A DNA stretch of 64,000 nt from Hyphomicrobium sp. Lineage in GTDB: Bacteria > Pseudomonadota > Alphaproteobacteria > Rhizobiales > Hyphomicrobiaceae. The notes beneath the pieces were generated by a model that worked only from the letters and a program-made list of their open reading frames with translations, was not told the origin of the DNA and made no database searches. Of the stretch, positions 8,973 through 18,585 are shown in pieces (the first letter of the stretch is position 1; each line of letters starts with the position of its first letter). The DNA is taken from contig JALHOF010000013.1 of NCBI GenBank assembly GCA_022843145.1, forward strand, positions 62,001 through 126,000, given 5' to 3'. A program made the translations under genes and the position numbers.

Positions 8973-9521
8973 ATGTCGAACGCCTCAAGTTCGAGCAGTT
9001 CAGGCAGTCCGCGTCGGTCGGATCTGGCGACGCTGTTCCTCGTCCTGGTCGCTTTCATTGTCTTGGGGACGAGCGCCCCCGGTCGTGCTCTTGGGGCGGG
9101 CCCCACTGGTGGGGAGGGGATCGGTACAGGGCTTCGGCTGATCATGGTCGATGATATCGGCTGCCAATACTGCCGGAAATGGGATGTCGAGGTCGGCGGA
9201 ATCTACGAACGCAGTCCTGTCGGAGCGGTTGCACCGCTGGAGCGCCGTGCCAAACGACACCCCGACCTCGCCCCCTACGAGCCGCTAGCCTATACCCCGA
9301 CCTTCATCCTCGTGCGCGACGGAAGGGAAGTCGGGCGCATTGTCGGGTATCCAGGAGCAGACTTCTTCTGGGCCGAACTCGAGAGATTGATCGCCAAGGC
9401 TGGTCCCATTGTGCCGCACACGATCCCGGATGGCGTTGTTTCCCCGCGAGATACATCCATTCGACGGCAGGACCACGGAACGACACCACCGGGAGCACTC
9501 CCAATCGTCGCGAAACATTGA
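8973..9521 (+). CDS. SoxS-like periplasmic thioredoxin
   Basis: A 182-residue thioredoxin-fold protein. A single hydrophobic segment near the N-terminus (ATLFLVLVAFIVLGTSAPG) acts as signal or anchor. The redox motif CQYC lies in VDDIGCQYCRKWDVEVGGIY, and the fold continues to TPTFILVRDGREVGRIVGY, which holds the cis-Pro segment. SoxS proteins keep the SoxY arm Cys reduced. The divergent position beside soxYZ fits that role. The start at 8973 follows AGGA with good spacing; GTG 8946 and ATG 8949 are also open in frame. The tail after the fold is Pro-rich. Confidence 0.75.
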   Translation: MSNASSSSSSGSPRRSDLATLFLVLVAFIVLGTSAPGRALGAGPTGGEGIGTGLRLIMVDDIGCQYCRKWDVEVGGIYERSPVGAVAPLERRAKRHPDLAPYEPLAYTPTFILVRDGREVGRIVGYPGADFFWAELERLIAKAGPIVPHTIPDGVVSPRDTSIRRQDHGTTPPGALPIVAKH

Positions 9522-9873
9522 AGGCGCCACGCGCTGTAACCTGTCCGATACCGTCGTTTGCGACTGGCCGCGCCGGAAATTCGGCGATAATGTCGCAGCC
9601 GAAAGTCCTGTGCTCACGAAATTTCCAAAGGGCACCCTGCGGCCAGTGCAGCTGCGTGCCAGAACGGGTTTTCGTGAGATCGCAACCATGACGTTGACGT
9701 AAAGGTCAACATGAAGTATTGGAGGCAGCAGCGAGCCATCTGCCGATGGCTGTGCCGAGTGTCACCAGAATGCATGCGCCGCAGCTTCAACGCCCCCACT
9801 GGGATGTGGCCGGGGAGACTTGAGGACAGCGCGCGATACTCCTTCGATGGATGCGGATTTGGAGGCGGACGAG
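9522..9873. other. Noncoding leader before fadE
   Basis: This 352-bp stretch holds no gene with protein-like composition. The only marked structure is the dyad at 9693-9710 (listed separately). The ribosome site GGAGG at 9861-9865 decides the fadE start. Confidence 0.5.
9693..9710. promoter_or_regulatory. Dyad upstream of fadE, candidate operator
   Basis: GTTGACGTAAAGGTCAAC has perfect 6-bp arms (GTTGAC/GTCAAC) around 6 bp. It sits 163 bp before the fadE start and its left arm doubles as a TTGAC -35-like box. The ACGT-bearing dyad resembles in form the sites of MerR-family regulators of acyl-CoA catabolism (LiuR type), and a MerR gene closes this beta-oxidation cluster. The link is inference; no second good copy was found. 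Confidence 0.35.
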
Positions 9874-12378
9874 ATGGCCAACATAGTGTTCCTTTTGCTC
9901 ATACTCGGCGCCGCCATGGTTTTGGCGATGCGCGAGGCGCCGATCTGGCTTTGGGCCGCGGTGACCGCGGCTGGGACGTTCCTTTGGCAATCGGGATTGC
10001 TGCAAATCGGCGATGTCCCGATGCAGTGGTCGGTATTGTCCCTGCTTGCGTGGCTGCCAGCCATCTCGCTCGCCGTCTTGTCGGTGCCTGGCATTCGCCG
10101 CAGTCTGGTCGTTGAGCCAGCGTTCAAGTTGGTCAAAGGCATCCTGCCGCGGGTGTCCGATACGGAGCAGCAGGCGCTTGATGCCGGGACCGTCGGGTTC
10201 GACGCAGAACTGTTCTCGGGTAAACCCGATTGGAACAAGCTGAAATCCGTCCCGCCGATCGTCCTTAGTCCGGAGGAACAGGCGTTCCTCGATGGGCCGA
10301 CCGACGAACTGTGCCGGATGATCGACGATTGGCACATCCGGTTCAATGAGAAGGAGGTTCCAGAAGCGATCTGGAGCTTCGTGAAGAAGCACGGCTTCCT
10401 CGGCATGTTGATCTCGAAGGAGCATGGTGGCCTCGGCTTCTCGGCCCAAGCTCAATCGCTCATCCTCGGAAAGATCGCCTCCCGTTCCCCGGACGTCTCC
10501 ACCATCGTCATGGTGCCCAATTCGCTCGGCCCAGGTGAATTGATCGAGAAGTACGGCACCGAAGAACAGAAGCATCATTATCTGCCGCGGCTCGCCAAAG
10601 GCGACGAAGTGCCATGCTTCTCGCTGACGGGGCCGACGTCGGGCTCGGATGCCGCGACGATGCGCGACATCGGCTATGTGACGCGCGGCCAATGGAAGGG
10701 CCAGGACACGCTCGGAATCCGGCTGTCGTGGGACAAGCGCTACATCACCCTCGGTCCGAAGGCGACGCTCGTCGGCCTTGCTTTCCGCTTGTTCGATCCC
10801 GAGAACCTGCTCGGCAAGGGAGAGGACATCGGCATCACTGTCGCACTCATTCCGGCCAACCACCCGGGTGTGAATATCGGTCGCCGCCACCTACCGTCTG
10901 GCAGCGCCTTCCCCAATGGTCCGAATTGGGGCCGCGACGTCTTCATCCCGATGGAATGGATTATCGGCGGCGAGAAAATGGTCGGCCAGGGTTGGCGGAT
11001 GCTGATGGAGTGCCTCGCGGCGGGGCGCGCGATCTCGCTGCCCTCGTCGGGCACCGCCGGCGCCAAAGCGATGCTGCGGGTGACGTCGGCGTACGGCCGC
11101 ATCCGCAAGCAGTTCGGTCTCTCGGTGTCGCGCATGGAAGGCATCGAGGAGCCGCTCGGGCGAATGGTCGAGACGGCGTATTCCAATGAAGCGGCGCGGG
11201 CCGCGACGGCGGCGATGGTGGCGCGCGGCGAGAAGCCGTCGGTCATCTCCGCCATCATGAAATACCAGACCACCGAGCGCATGCGCAGGTCGGTCAACGA
11301 CGCCATGGACATCCACGGCGGGCGAGCGATCTGCGACGGGCCGACGAACTACCTGCAGTCTGCCTATCAAATGGTGCCAGTGGGGATTACCGTCGAGGGC
11401 GCCAACATCCTCACGCGGACGCTGATCACATTCGCGCAGGGCGCTCTGCGCTCGCATCCGTACCTGTACAAGGAAGTGCAGGCCGCTCAGAACCCGGACA
11501 GCCGGCGCGGGCTGGCGGACTTCGAGAAGGCGTTCGGCGGTCACATCGCGTTTTCGCTTTCGAACGCCTCGGGTGCGCTATTTCACAATTTGACCGGCGG
11601 TCTGTTCGGAAACACTCCGGAAAACGCTTACGGCACAGCCGAATGGTATCGCCAGCTCTGGCGCCAGAGCCGCAACTTTGCACTTGTCGCCGATCTGACG
11701 GTCGCGACACTCGGCGGCGGACTGAAGACAAAGCAGCGGTTGACGGGCCGCATGGCCGATGCCTTGTCGGAGCTCTACTTCCTGTCGTGCGTGTTGAAGC
11801 GCTACGAGGACGACGGCAAGCCGGCGGGCGACCGCCTGATCGTCGAGCTCTGCGCACGCAATGGTCTCTACCGGTTCCAGGAAGCGCTGGCTGGCACCAT
11901 CGAGAATTTCCCGTCGACGCCGGCTCGGCTTCTGCTCAAGGCACTCGTCTTCCCGCTCGGTCGCCACTACAAGCCGGCGAGCGACAGGCTGGCAACGCAG
12001 GTCGTGCGGATGGCATGCGAGCCGGGCGAAATTCGTGACCGGCTGACACGTCACATCTTCATCTCGAAGGACGTCAACGATCCGACGGGGCTGCTCGAGG
12101 TGACGCTGCTCAAGGTGATCTCTGCTGAGGACGCGGAAAAGAAGCTCGAGCGCGCCATTCGCGCCGGCACCATTCGCCGGTACCACGGCGTCGATTGGTT
12201 CGCCGACGCGGTCAAGAAGGGTGTCCTGACCGAGAGCGAGGGCCAATTGCTGCGCGAAGTCGAAACCCTGGTCGCACGCGTGATCGCGGTCGATCACTTC
12301 GATCCCGCCGAGGTCAAGCCGAACTTCGTCAGTGTCGGACACAATTCGCGAGCGATCGGCAGTGTAGCGGCCGAATAG
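9874..12378 (+). CDS. fadE: Acyl-CoA dehydrogenase FadE (long, membrane-tethered type)
   Basis: FAD-dependent first step of beta-oxidation. The 834 residues match the large FadE family, not the short ACAD type. The N-terminus has about three hydrophobic helices (NIVFLLLILGAAMVLAM; IWLWAAVTAAGTFLW; LSLLAWLPAISLAVLSVPG). The ACAD core follows (FVKKHGFLGMLISKEHGGLG, TGPTSGSDAATM, IHGGRAICDGPTNYLQSAYQ). The large C-terminal domain typical of FadE occupies roughly the last 280 residues. ATG 9874 is chosen because GGAGG lies 8 bp before it. fadB follows after 69 bp on the same strand. Confidence 0.93.
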   Translation: MANIVFLLLILGAAMVLAMREAPIWLWAAVTAAGTFLWQSGLLQIGDVPMQWSVLSLLAWLPAISLAVLSVPGIRRSLVVEPAFKLVKGILPRVSDTEQQALDAGTVGFDAELFSGKPDWNKLKSVPPIVLSPEEQAFLDGPTDELCRMIDDWHIRFNEKEVPEAIWSFVKKHGFLGMLISKEHGGLGFSAQAQSLILGKIASRSPDVSTIVMVPNSLGPGELIEKYGTEEQKHHYLPRLAKGDEVPCFSLTGPTSGSDAATMRDIGYVTRGQWKGQDTLGIRLSWDKRYITLGPKATLVGLAFRLFDPENLLGKGEDIGITVALIPANHPGVNIGRRHLPSGSAFPNGPNWGRDVFIPMEWIIGGEKMVGQGWRMLMECLAAGRAISLPSSGTAGAKAMLRVTSAYGRIRKQFGLSVSRMEGIEEPLGRMVETAYSNEAARAATAAMVARGEKPSVISAIMKYQTTERMRRSVNDAMDIHGGRAICDGPTNYLQSAYQMVPVGITVEGANILTRTLITFAQGALRSHPYLYKEVQAAQNPDSRRGLADFEKAFGGHIAFSLSNASGALFHNLTGGLFGNTPENAYGTAEWYRQLWRQSRNFALVADLTVATLGGGLKTKQRLTGRMADALSELYFLSCVLKRYEDDGKPAGDRLIVELCARNGLYRFQEALAGTIENFPSTPARLLLKALVFPLGRHYKPASDRLATQVVRMACEPGEIRDRLTRHIFISKDVNDPTGLLEVTLLKVISAEDAEKKLERAIRAGTIRRYHGVDWFADAVKKGVLTESEGQLLREVETLVARVIAVDHFDPAEVKPNFVSVGHNSRAIGSVAAE

Positions 12379-12447
12379 CCGATACCCCGGCAAACCTGAA
12401 ATCTATGTCCCAAACGGCTCCTCCCCCGGAGCGAAGCGAGGCAACCC

Positions 12448-14487
12448 ATGAGCGATACCAACATCGCCGCCAGCACGGCGTCCCCAGCGCAGAACGATTT
12501 GAATCTCAAGGATTGGCGGCTTTCCGTCGATCGCGAAGGCATCGCATGGGCGGTGTTCGACCGCGAGGGCGAAAGTGCGAACTCACTCGGCCGCCGACCG
12601 CTCGAAGAGCTGATGGCGATTGTGGCGCATGTCGAGGACGCAGCCCGTGCAAAGACGATCCGCGGCCTCGTCCTGACCAGCGGCAAGGAGAAGGGCTTCA
12701 TCGTCGGGGCCGACATCCGCGAGTTCGAATTGCTCGCGACCGAGCAGCAGGTGATCGACGGCATCCGCCCGATCAACGCCATGCTCGACCGCATCGAGCG
12801 GCTTCCCGTCCCGGTCGTGGCGGCGTGGCACGGCGTCTGCGTCGGCGGCGGCCTCGAGCTCATTCTGGCCTGTCACTATCGGATCGCGACGCGCGATGAC
12901 GCGACGCGCGTAGGTTTCCCTGAGGTCAAACTCGGTATTTTCCCCGGCTTCAACGGCACCGCGCGCTCAATCCGGCAGGCGGGACCGGTCGCCGCAATGC
13001 AGGCAATGCTCACCGGCAGCATGATCCGCGCGTCGGCGGCCCGCGCGATGGGCCTCATCGACGAACTCGTGGCGAGCCCGGGCGCACTGCACTGGGCGGC
13101 GCGCAAGGCTGTCCTGCAGAGCCGGAAGTCGAAAACCGCGCCTGCGTCGAAAGCATTGCTTGGACGTTGGCCGGCACGGTCGTTCCTCGCCGGCAAGATG
13201 CGCGACGAGACGAAGAAGAAGGCGCGCGAGGACCACTATCCAGCACCCTTCCGCCTGATTGACCTGTTCGAGGCTTACGGCGGCGACCTCGACGCGATGA
13301 AGGCGAACGAGACGCGCGCCTTCGCGCCGCTGATGGTCTCGGACACATCGAAAAATTTGCGCCGCGTGTTCCGGCTGTCCGAATTGCTGAAGGCGCAGGC
13401 GCCCAAGAATCTCGGCTGGCAGCCGACGCGTGTTCATGTCATCGGTGCGGGCACCATGGGTGCGGACATCGCGGGCGTGTGTGTGGCCGCCGGTATGGAA
13501 GTGACGCTTCAGGACATTTCAAAGGAACAGCTCGAGAAGGGTATCAAGGCGCAGTCGAAGCTGTTCTCTCGCAAGTTCCGCACTAAGGCGACCCGTGACG
13601 CGGCGAAAGCGCGGCTCATTGCCGACAGCGAAGGAAACGGTATCGCGCGCGCGGACGTCGTGATCGAGGCGATCGTCGAGCGGCTGGATATCAAGCAGAA
13701 GCTGTTCGCCGATTTGGAAGGGAAGATGAAGCCGGGGGCAGTGATGGCGACGAATACATCGTCATTGAAACTCGAGGACATTTCTCGTCCGCTCAAGGAT
13801 CCGGGCCGGTTGATCGGCCTCCACTTCTTCTCGCCGGTCCCGCAAATGCCGCTCGTCGAAGTCGTGCGCGGCGCGACCACGCGCGAAGATGAAGTGAAGA
13901 AAGGCGCGGCCTTCGTCACCGCCATCGATAAGTTCCCGCTCATCACCAAGGACGTGCCGGGCTTCCTCGTCAACAAGGTGCTCACACCGTACATGTTCGC
14001 CGCGATGGCGCGGCTGGAGAAGGGCGAGGACAAGGAGAAGATCGACGAGGCGGCACGTGCGTTCGGAATGCCGATGGGTCCGATCGAACTCGCCGATAAC
14101 GTTGGCCTCGATGTCTGCGCGCACGTCGCCAAGATCCTCGGCGCAGGCGCTGAAGGCTCGCGACTGGAGCGGCTCGTGGCCTCGGGCCGTCTCGGGAAAA
14201 AGACCGGCGAAGGCTTCTACGTTTGGAAGGACGGCAAGCCGGAGAAATCCAATGCCGAGTTCTCGAAGTCCGAGATCGACGCGCTTGGCCGGGATCTGAT
14301 GCAGCCGATGATCGACGAGGCGCAAAAGTCACTCGACGAGGGTGTCGTCGAGAATGCGGATCTCGTCGACGCTGGGCTGATCTTCGGTACGGGCTTTGCC
14401 CCGTTCCGCGGCGGTCCGCTGCACTATGCGAAGATGCATGGGCGCAGCACGTCCCCGAGTCCCGCGCAGCGTGCCGCCGCCGAGTAA
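12448..14487 (+). CDS. fadJ: Fused enoyl-CoA hydratase / 3-hydroxyacyl-CoA dehydrogenase
   Basis: Two-domain beta-oxidation enzyme, 679 residues. The N-terminal hydratase part shows the oxyanion-hole loop KGFIVGADIREF, then HGVCVGGGLELILACHYRIA and the second catalytic region GFPEVKLGIFPGFNG. The dehydrogenase part starts near VIGAGTMGADIAGVCVAAG (NAD-binding) and holds the active-site His in LHFFSPVPQMPLVEVV and NTSSLKLEDI. It is coupled to the downstream thiolase gene. The choice between FadB and FadJ names is conventional; the pairing with a FadI-like thiolase favours FadJ. Confidence 0.92.
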   Translation: MSDTNIAASTASPAQNDLNLKDWRLSVDREGIAWAVFDREGESANSLGRRPLEELMAIVAHVEDAARAKTIRGLVLTSGKEKGFIVGADIREFELLATEQQVIDGIRPINAMLDRIERLPVPVVAAWHGVCVGGGLELILACHYRIATRDDATRVGFPEVKLGIFPGFNGTARSIRQAGPVAAMQAMLTGSMIRASAARAMGLIDELVASPGALHWAARKAVLQSRKSKTAPASKALLGRWPARSFLAGKMRDETKKKAREDHYPAPFRLIDLFEAYGGDLDAMKANETRAFAPLMVSDTSKNLRRVFRLSELLKAQAPKNLGWQPTRVHVIGAGTMGADIAGVCVAAGMEVTLQDISKEQLEKGIKAQSKLFSRKFRTKATRDAAKARLIADSEGNGIARADVVIEAIVERLDIKQKLFADLEGKMKPGAVMATNTSSLKLEDISRPLKDPGRLIGLHFFSPVPQMPLVEVVRGATTREDEVKKGAAFVTAIDKFPLITKDVPGFLVNKVLTPYMFAAMARLEKGEDKEKIDEAARAFGMPMGPIELADNVGLDVCAHVAKILGAGAEGSRLERLVASGRLGKKTGEGFYVWKDGKPEKSNAEFSKSEIDALGRDLMQPMIDEAQKSLDEGVVENADLVDAGLIFGTGFAPFRGGPLHYAKMHGRSTSPSPAQRAAAE

Positions 14488-14586
14488 ACGTTGCAGTTCG
14501 CGCCCGACGCGGCGCGGGATTGCCGCTGCAAGAACCTCTCCCCGACGCCCGTCCCGGCCGCGCGGAACATAAAAGTGGAGCCCAGC

Positions 14587-15891
14587 ATGACCCAGTCCCT
14601 TCGCCGCGTGGCCGTCATAGGCGGCGTGCGCATTCCATTCTGCCGCTCGAACACGCTGTATGCCGATCTGTCCAATCAGGACATGATGACGGCGGCGCTC
14701 AACGGGCTCGTCAGTCGCTACAACCTCAAGGGCGTCCATATCGACGAGGTCGTCGGCGGCGCTGTGGTGACGCATTCCAAGGACTTCAACATCGCGCGTG
14801 AGGCTGTGCTCGGCACGAAGCTCGCCACCTCCACGCCAGGCATCACGATGATGCAGGCGTGCGGAACGTCCCTGCAAGCGGCCATGGGCTCGGCGGCCAA
14901 GATCGCGACAGGTCAGATCGAGAGCGCGATTGCACTCGGCTCGGATACGACGTCGGATCCGCCAATCGTCTTCACGAAGAAGCTGGCGACACGACTGCGC
15001 GACGTCGGTTTGCAGAAGTCGACGCTGGACAAGCTCAAGGTGTTCAAGGATTTCTCACCGCGAGAACTCGCGCCACTGCCGCCATCGGTCAACGAGCCGC
15101 GCACCGGCCTTTCGATGGGCCAGCATTGCGAGTTGATGGCTCAGGAGTGGGGCATCACGCGCGAAGACCAGGACAAGCTCGCGGCCGAGAGCCACAAGAA
15201 GGCGGCAGACGCCTATCGCTCAGGCTACATGGACGATCTCATCGTGCCTTGCGCGGGTGTCTACCGCGACAACAACCTGCGCGAAGACGTGAGCCTCGAC
15301 AAACTAGCGACGCTCAAGACCGCGTTCGACAAGGGCCCCAACGGCACTTTGACGGCGGCCAATTCCACGCCGCTGACGGATGGCGCGTCCTGCGTGCTGC
15401 TCGCGAGCGAAGAGTGGGCAGCGCAACGAGGCCTACCGGTGCTTGCCTATCTGACGTACTCGCAGCACGCGGCCAACGACTTCGTGGCAGGCGAAGGACT
15501 GTTGATGGCCCCGACCATCGCGGTGTCGAAGATGCTCGACCGGGCAGGGCTGACACTTCAGGATTTCGACTTCTACGAGATCCACGAAGCTTTCGCCGCG
15601 CAGGTCCTGGCGACCCTCAAGGCTTGGGAGGATCCCGCTTATTGCAAGAAGTATCTCGGCAAGGACCAGCCGCTCGGCTCGATCGACCGCACGAAACTCA
15701 ACGTCAAAGGGTCCTCGATCGCCTTCGGCCATCCGTTCGCGGCGACGGGCGCGCGGATCGTCGCGAACCTCGCGAAGCTGCTGTCGATCCACGGTGGGCG
15801 CGGGCTGATTTCAGTGTGCACGGCGGGCGGAATGGGTGTCGCGGCAATCCTTGAAAGCGCCAAAGCCGCGGAGATGCGAAAGGCCGCTTGA
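14587..15891 (+). CDS. fadI: Acetyl-CoA acyltransferase (thiolase, FadI type)
   Basis: Thiolase that ends the beta-oxidation spiral, 434 residues. The nucleophilic Cys is in MMQACGTSLQAAMGS, with the acid/base sites in YEIHEAFAAQVL, GSSIAFGHPFAATGARI and the final SVCTAGGMGV (second Cys). ATG 14587 follows GTGGAG. It ends 29 bp before the convergent merR gene. Confidence 0.92.
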   Translation: MTQSLRRVAVIGGVRIPFCRSNTLYADLSNQDMMTAALNGLVSRYNLKGVHIDEVVGGAVVTHSKDFNIAREAVLGTKLATSTPGITMMQACGTSLQAAMGSAAKIATGQIESAIALGSDTTSDPPIVFTKKLATRLRDVGLQKSTLDKLKVFKDFSPRELAPLPPSVNEPRTGLSMGQHCELMAQEWGITREDQDKLAAESHKKAADAYRSGYMDDLIVPCAGVYRDNNLREDVSLDKLATLKTAFDKGPNGTLTAANSTPLTDGASCVLLASEEWAAQRGLPVLAYLTYSQHAANDFVAGEGLLMAPTIAVSKMLDRAGLTLQDFDFYEIHEAFAAQVLATLKAWEDPAYCKKYLGKDQPLGSIDRTKLNVKGSSIAFGHPFAATGARIVANLAKLLSIHGGRGLISVCTAGGMGVAAILESAKAAEMRKAA

Positions 15892-15920
15892 GCATTTGCC
15901 ACATGAAACGCAGACGGTCG

Positions 15921-16379
15921 TCAGTCCGTCCGCGATGGCGCACGCAGGTGGTCTAGGCACTTTGCGCGGATGTCTTTCAAGTCGCGCAAAGTGCGATCGA
16001 GGTCGGAGCGCTTCAATTGCAGATCCGCGATCGCCGCCTCGATCTTGTCGAGCAGCAGTCGTGTTTGCGCTTCCTGAACGGGGTCGGCGTCGTAGAGCGC
16101 GAGATACTCTGCGATGTCCTCCAGCGTAAAGCCGAGATTCTTGCCGCGCAGGATGAGCGTCAGCCGCGCCTTGTCGCGGCGAGAGTAGGTACGGTTCGCA
16201 CCTAGACGCTGCGGCGCCAACAGGCCGCGCGACTCGTAGAAACGGATCGTTCGCGTCGTGATTCCAAAGGCGTCGGCCAGTTCGCCGATGGTGAGCTGGT
16301 GGTCGCCATCGTCTTCATCTGCCGGCACTGAATGTACGGCCTCTGGTGCTGTGGCCGGGCTTCGTGGTGTGGTGGTCAT
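15921..16379 (-). CDS. MerR-family transcriptional regulator
   Basis: A 152-residue regulator. After a 27-residue acidic lead comes the MerR helix-turn-helix and wing (LTIGELADAFGITTRTIRFY, then RTYSRRDKARL), followed by a coiled-coil dimer helix of about 60 residues. There are no Cys pairs for metal sensing, so an organic ligand such as an acyl-CoA is likely. It overlaps the fadD stop by ATGA, so it is co-expressed with fadD. A role as local regulator of the beta-oxidation genes is inferred from position and from the dyad before fadE. Confidence 0.85.
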   Translation of the reverse strand: MTTTPRSPATAPEAVHSVPADEDDGDHQLTIGELADAFGITTRTIRFYESRGLLAPQRLGANRTYSRRDKARLTLILRGKNLGFTLEDIAEYLALYDADPVQEAQTRLLLDKIEAAIADLQLKRSDLDRTLRDLKDIRAKCLDHLRAPSRTD

Positions 16380-18112
16380 GACGCGCGCTGTCGGTTTGCC
16401 TCCTCGGCCTTCAGCTCTTTCTTGGAGAGCTTGCCGATCATCGTTTTCGGAAGTGCGTCCCGGAACTCGATCTCGGCTGGAAGTTCGATCTTCGAGATCT
16501 TGGCTTCGAGGTGTCGCATGATGTCTTCTGCGGTCGCGGTCTGGCCGGCCTTAAGCTTGATAAACGCCTTCGGTGCTTCGCCGCGATACTTGTCCTTGAT
16601 GCCGATCACGGTGACTTCTTCGACGGCGGGGTACTCGTAGATCGCCTCCTCGACGCGGCGAGGATAGACGTTGTAGCCGGAGCAGATGATCAGGTCCTTG
16701 ATGCGATCGACGATGTAGAAGAAGCCTTCCTGATCCATGATCGCGACGTCGCCGGTTCGCAGGAAGTGCCCGATGAACTGATCGGCGGTTTCCGCTGGGC
16801 GCTTGTAATAGCCCATCATCACTTGCGGCCCGGAGATGCACACCTCGCCGCGTTCGCCCTGCGGCACCTCGCGCGTGGGGTCCGATAAATCGCGGAGCGA
16901 GACGATCGTGCCGGGAAGCGGCATACCGATCGCCCCATCCTTGATGGGACCATTGAGAGGATTGCACGTGGCGACGGGTGACGTTTCCGACAAACCGTAG
17001 CCCTCGACGAGCTTACAGCCGGTTTCGCGCTCGAAATTCTGCTTCACCTCAAGCGGCAAGGCCGCGCCCCCAGACAGACAGAACTTCAACGACGACAGAT
17101 CGTGCGCCTTGAGTTTCGGGTGATTGAGGAGGGCGTTGAACAATGTCGGCACGCCAGGCATCACCGTCGGCTTGCCCTTGTCGATGAGCTTCAGGGCGTC
17201 GTCGAGCACGAACCGCGGCATGATCAGCATCTCGGACGCTTTCGCGATCCCGAAGTTCATGACCACCGTCATGGCGAAGACGTGGAAGAATGGGAGGACG
17301 CCGAGAACGCGCTCTTGGCCATCGACCAGCTCGGGAGCCCAGGAGACCACCTGCAACACGTTGCAATAGACATTTGCGTGCGACAGCATCGCGCCCTTCG
17401 GCGTACCCGTCGTCCCACCCGTATATTGGAGCACGGCAACGTCGGTATGTGGATCGATTTCGACGGGCTTTGGGGAACCGGCGCCGGTGACGAGATCGGC
17501 GTCGAGCACGATCTTTCTCGCGGCAGGTGAGGCGGCAGGCCGCGCCAGTTCCTTGGCCTTGAAGAGCTTGAACAGTACCGATTTAGTGCTAGGCAGAAGC
17601 GATGCGAAAGACGCCACGACAGCGCGCGGCAGAGCTCCCGACTGCAGCAGCTGGTCGACCTTGTCGAACAGGATCTTAAGGTCGAGCGTCACCATGATCT
17701 CGGTGTCGCTGTCCTTGAGCTGATAGGTCAATTCCTCCAGCGTGTAGAGCGGATTGAAATTGACGACGGTGCCGCCGGCTTTGAGGATCGCGTAGTAATA
17801 CACGACGAACGTTGGGCAGTTCGGCAGAAAAAGCCCGACCTTGGTGCCCTTTGTCACGCCGAGCTTTTGAAGTCCGGCCGCCGTCCGATCGACCAACGCG
17901 CCGATCTCTTTGTAGGTGAGCGTACGGCCGAGGAAGTTCGTGCAGGGCCGGCCGCCGAAATTGGCGACAGCCCGGTCGAGCAGGGTGTACAGGGGCTGTG
18001 GCGTGATCTGGGAATAGTAATCCACATCGGCCGGATAATGCGCGAGCCACGTCATCTGTGGTCCGTGTGCCTGACCCTGCCTAGCGTCGGCAACGCGTGT
18101 GACGTCCGTCAT
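16376..18112 (-). CDS. fadD: Long-chain fatty acid-CoA ligase FadD
   Basis: AMP-forming acyl-CoA synthetase, 578 residues. The P-loop-like motif is LQYTGGTTGTPKGAMLSH; others are EGYGLSETSPVATCNP, GERGEVCISGPQVMMGYYKR, TGDVAIMDQEGFFYIVDRIK and the C-terminal lysine region LPKTMIGKLSKKEL. ATG 18112 is preferred because GGGAGGG precedes it; the frame is open further up to 18235. It converts imported fatty acids to acyl-CoA for FadE-FadJ-FadI, which lie convergently next door. Confidence 0.92.
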   Translation of the reverse strand: MTDVTRVADARQGQAHGPQMTWLAHYPADVDYYSQITPQPLYTLLDRAVANFGGRPCTNFLGRTLTYKEIGALVDRTAAGLQKLGVTKGTKVGLFLPNCPTFVVYYYAILKAGGTVVNFNPLYTLEELTYQLKDSDTEIMVTLDLKILFDKVDQLLQSGALPRAVVASFASLLPSTKSVLFKLFKAKELARPAASPAARKIVLDADLVTGAGSPKPVEIDPHTDVAVLQYTGGTTGTPKGAMLSHANVYCNVLQVVSWAPELVDGQERVLGVLPFFHVFAMTVVMNFGIAKASEMLIMPRFVLDDALKLIDKGKPTVMPGVPTLFNALLNHPKLKAHDLSSLKFCLSGGAALPLEVKQNFERETGCKLVEGYGLSETSPVATCNPLNGPIKDGAIGMPLPGTIVSLRDLSDPTREVPQGERGEVCISGPQVMMGYYKRPAETADQFIGHFLRTGDVAIMDQEGFFYIVDRIKDLIICSGYNVYPRRVEEAIYEYPAVEEVTVIGIKDKYRGEAPKAFIKLKAGQTATAEDIMRHLEAKISKIELPAEIEFRDALPKTMIGKLSKKELKAEEANRQRAS

Positions 18113-18585
18113 GGGGCCCTCCCGAAGAACCTCGACCGGCCTTTGGCCGTGCGTATACTTGTTGACGGGACGGCAGCTCGATGGTGCATCGAACACTGTG
18201 CCCCTCGATCGCCGCGCCGTGTCAATATTGAACACATTACCTGGGGCTTACGCCAGCGCCGATGTGCGTCAACTTGGCATTCTCCAGCTTGTGCTGAGTG
18301 CGAAATCCGGTCACGAAGTGCGACAAATGCGGTGTCGGGAGACCGCGCGAGCGGGAAAGAGGGCGGCCACGGCCATCCATCCAGGGCAGAGCATTAACTC
18401 GGCATGGAGTTTGCTGTTATATGTTCTCTGAACGAGCCTGAATGCCCGCGCCGTGGGCCGGAAGCTGGACTTGAAAGTCGTTTAAGGATATGCGACGGCT
18501 CAGCTTGTTATAAATTCCGGTCTGCACTAGTGAGAACCAAGAAGCTTGGCCCCCTTGTCCGAGATGGCGGGGGTGGGAGATGGAT
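18113..18585. other. Divergent promoter region between fadD and the ACP gene
   Basis: This 473-bp noncoding stretch separates minus-strand fadD from the plus-strand acyl carrier protein gene. It must hold both promoters. An imperfect dyad GTGTCAATATTGAACAC at 18219-18235 lies 107 bp upstream of fadD and is the clearest candidate operator. The rest shows nothing I can name. Confidence 0.5.
18219..18235. promoter_or_regulatory. Imperfect dyad upstream of fadD
   Basis: GTGTCAATATTGAACAC is palindromic about CAATATTG with one unpaired base. It differs from the dyad before fadE, so the two are probably not read by the same protein. It could also simply be an AT-rich promoter element in a GC-rich context. 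Confidence 0.3.

Noticed and set aside
9787-10890. Minus-strand open frame of 367 codons inside fadE
   Set aside because: It is the antisense shadow of a strong ACAD gene in GC-rich DNA; its product is rich in Arg/His/Asp with no fold-like pattern.
14859-15854. Plus-strand open frame of 331 codons inside fadI
   Set aside because: Out-of-frame shadow of the thiolase; very Arg-rich and without a ribosome site.
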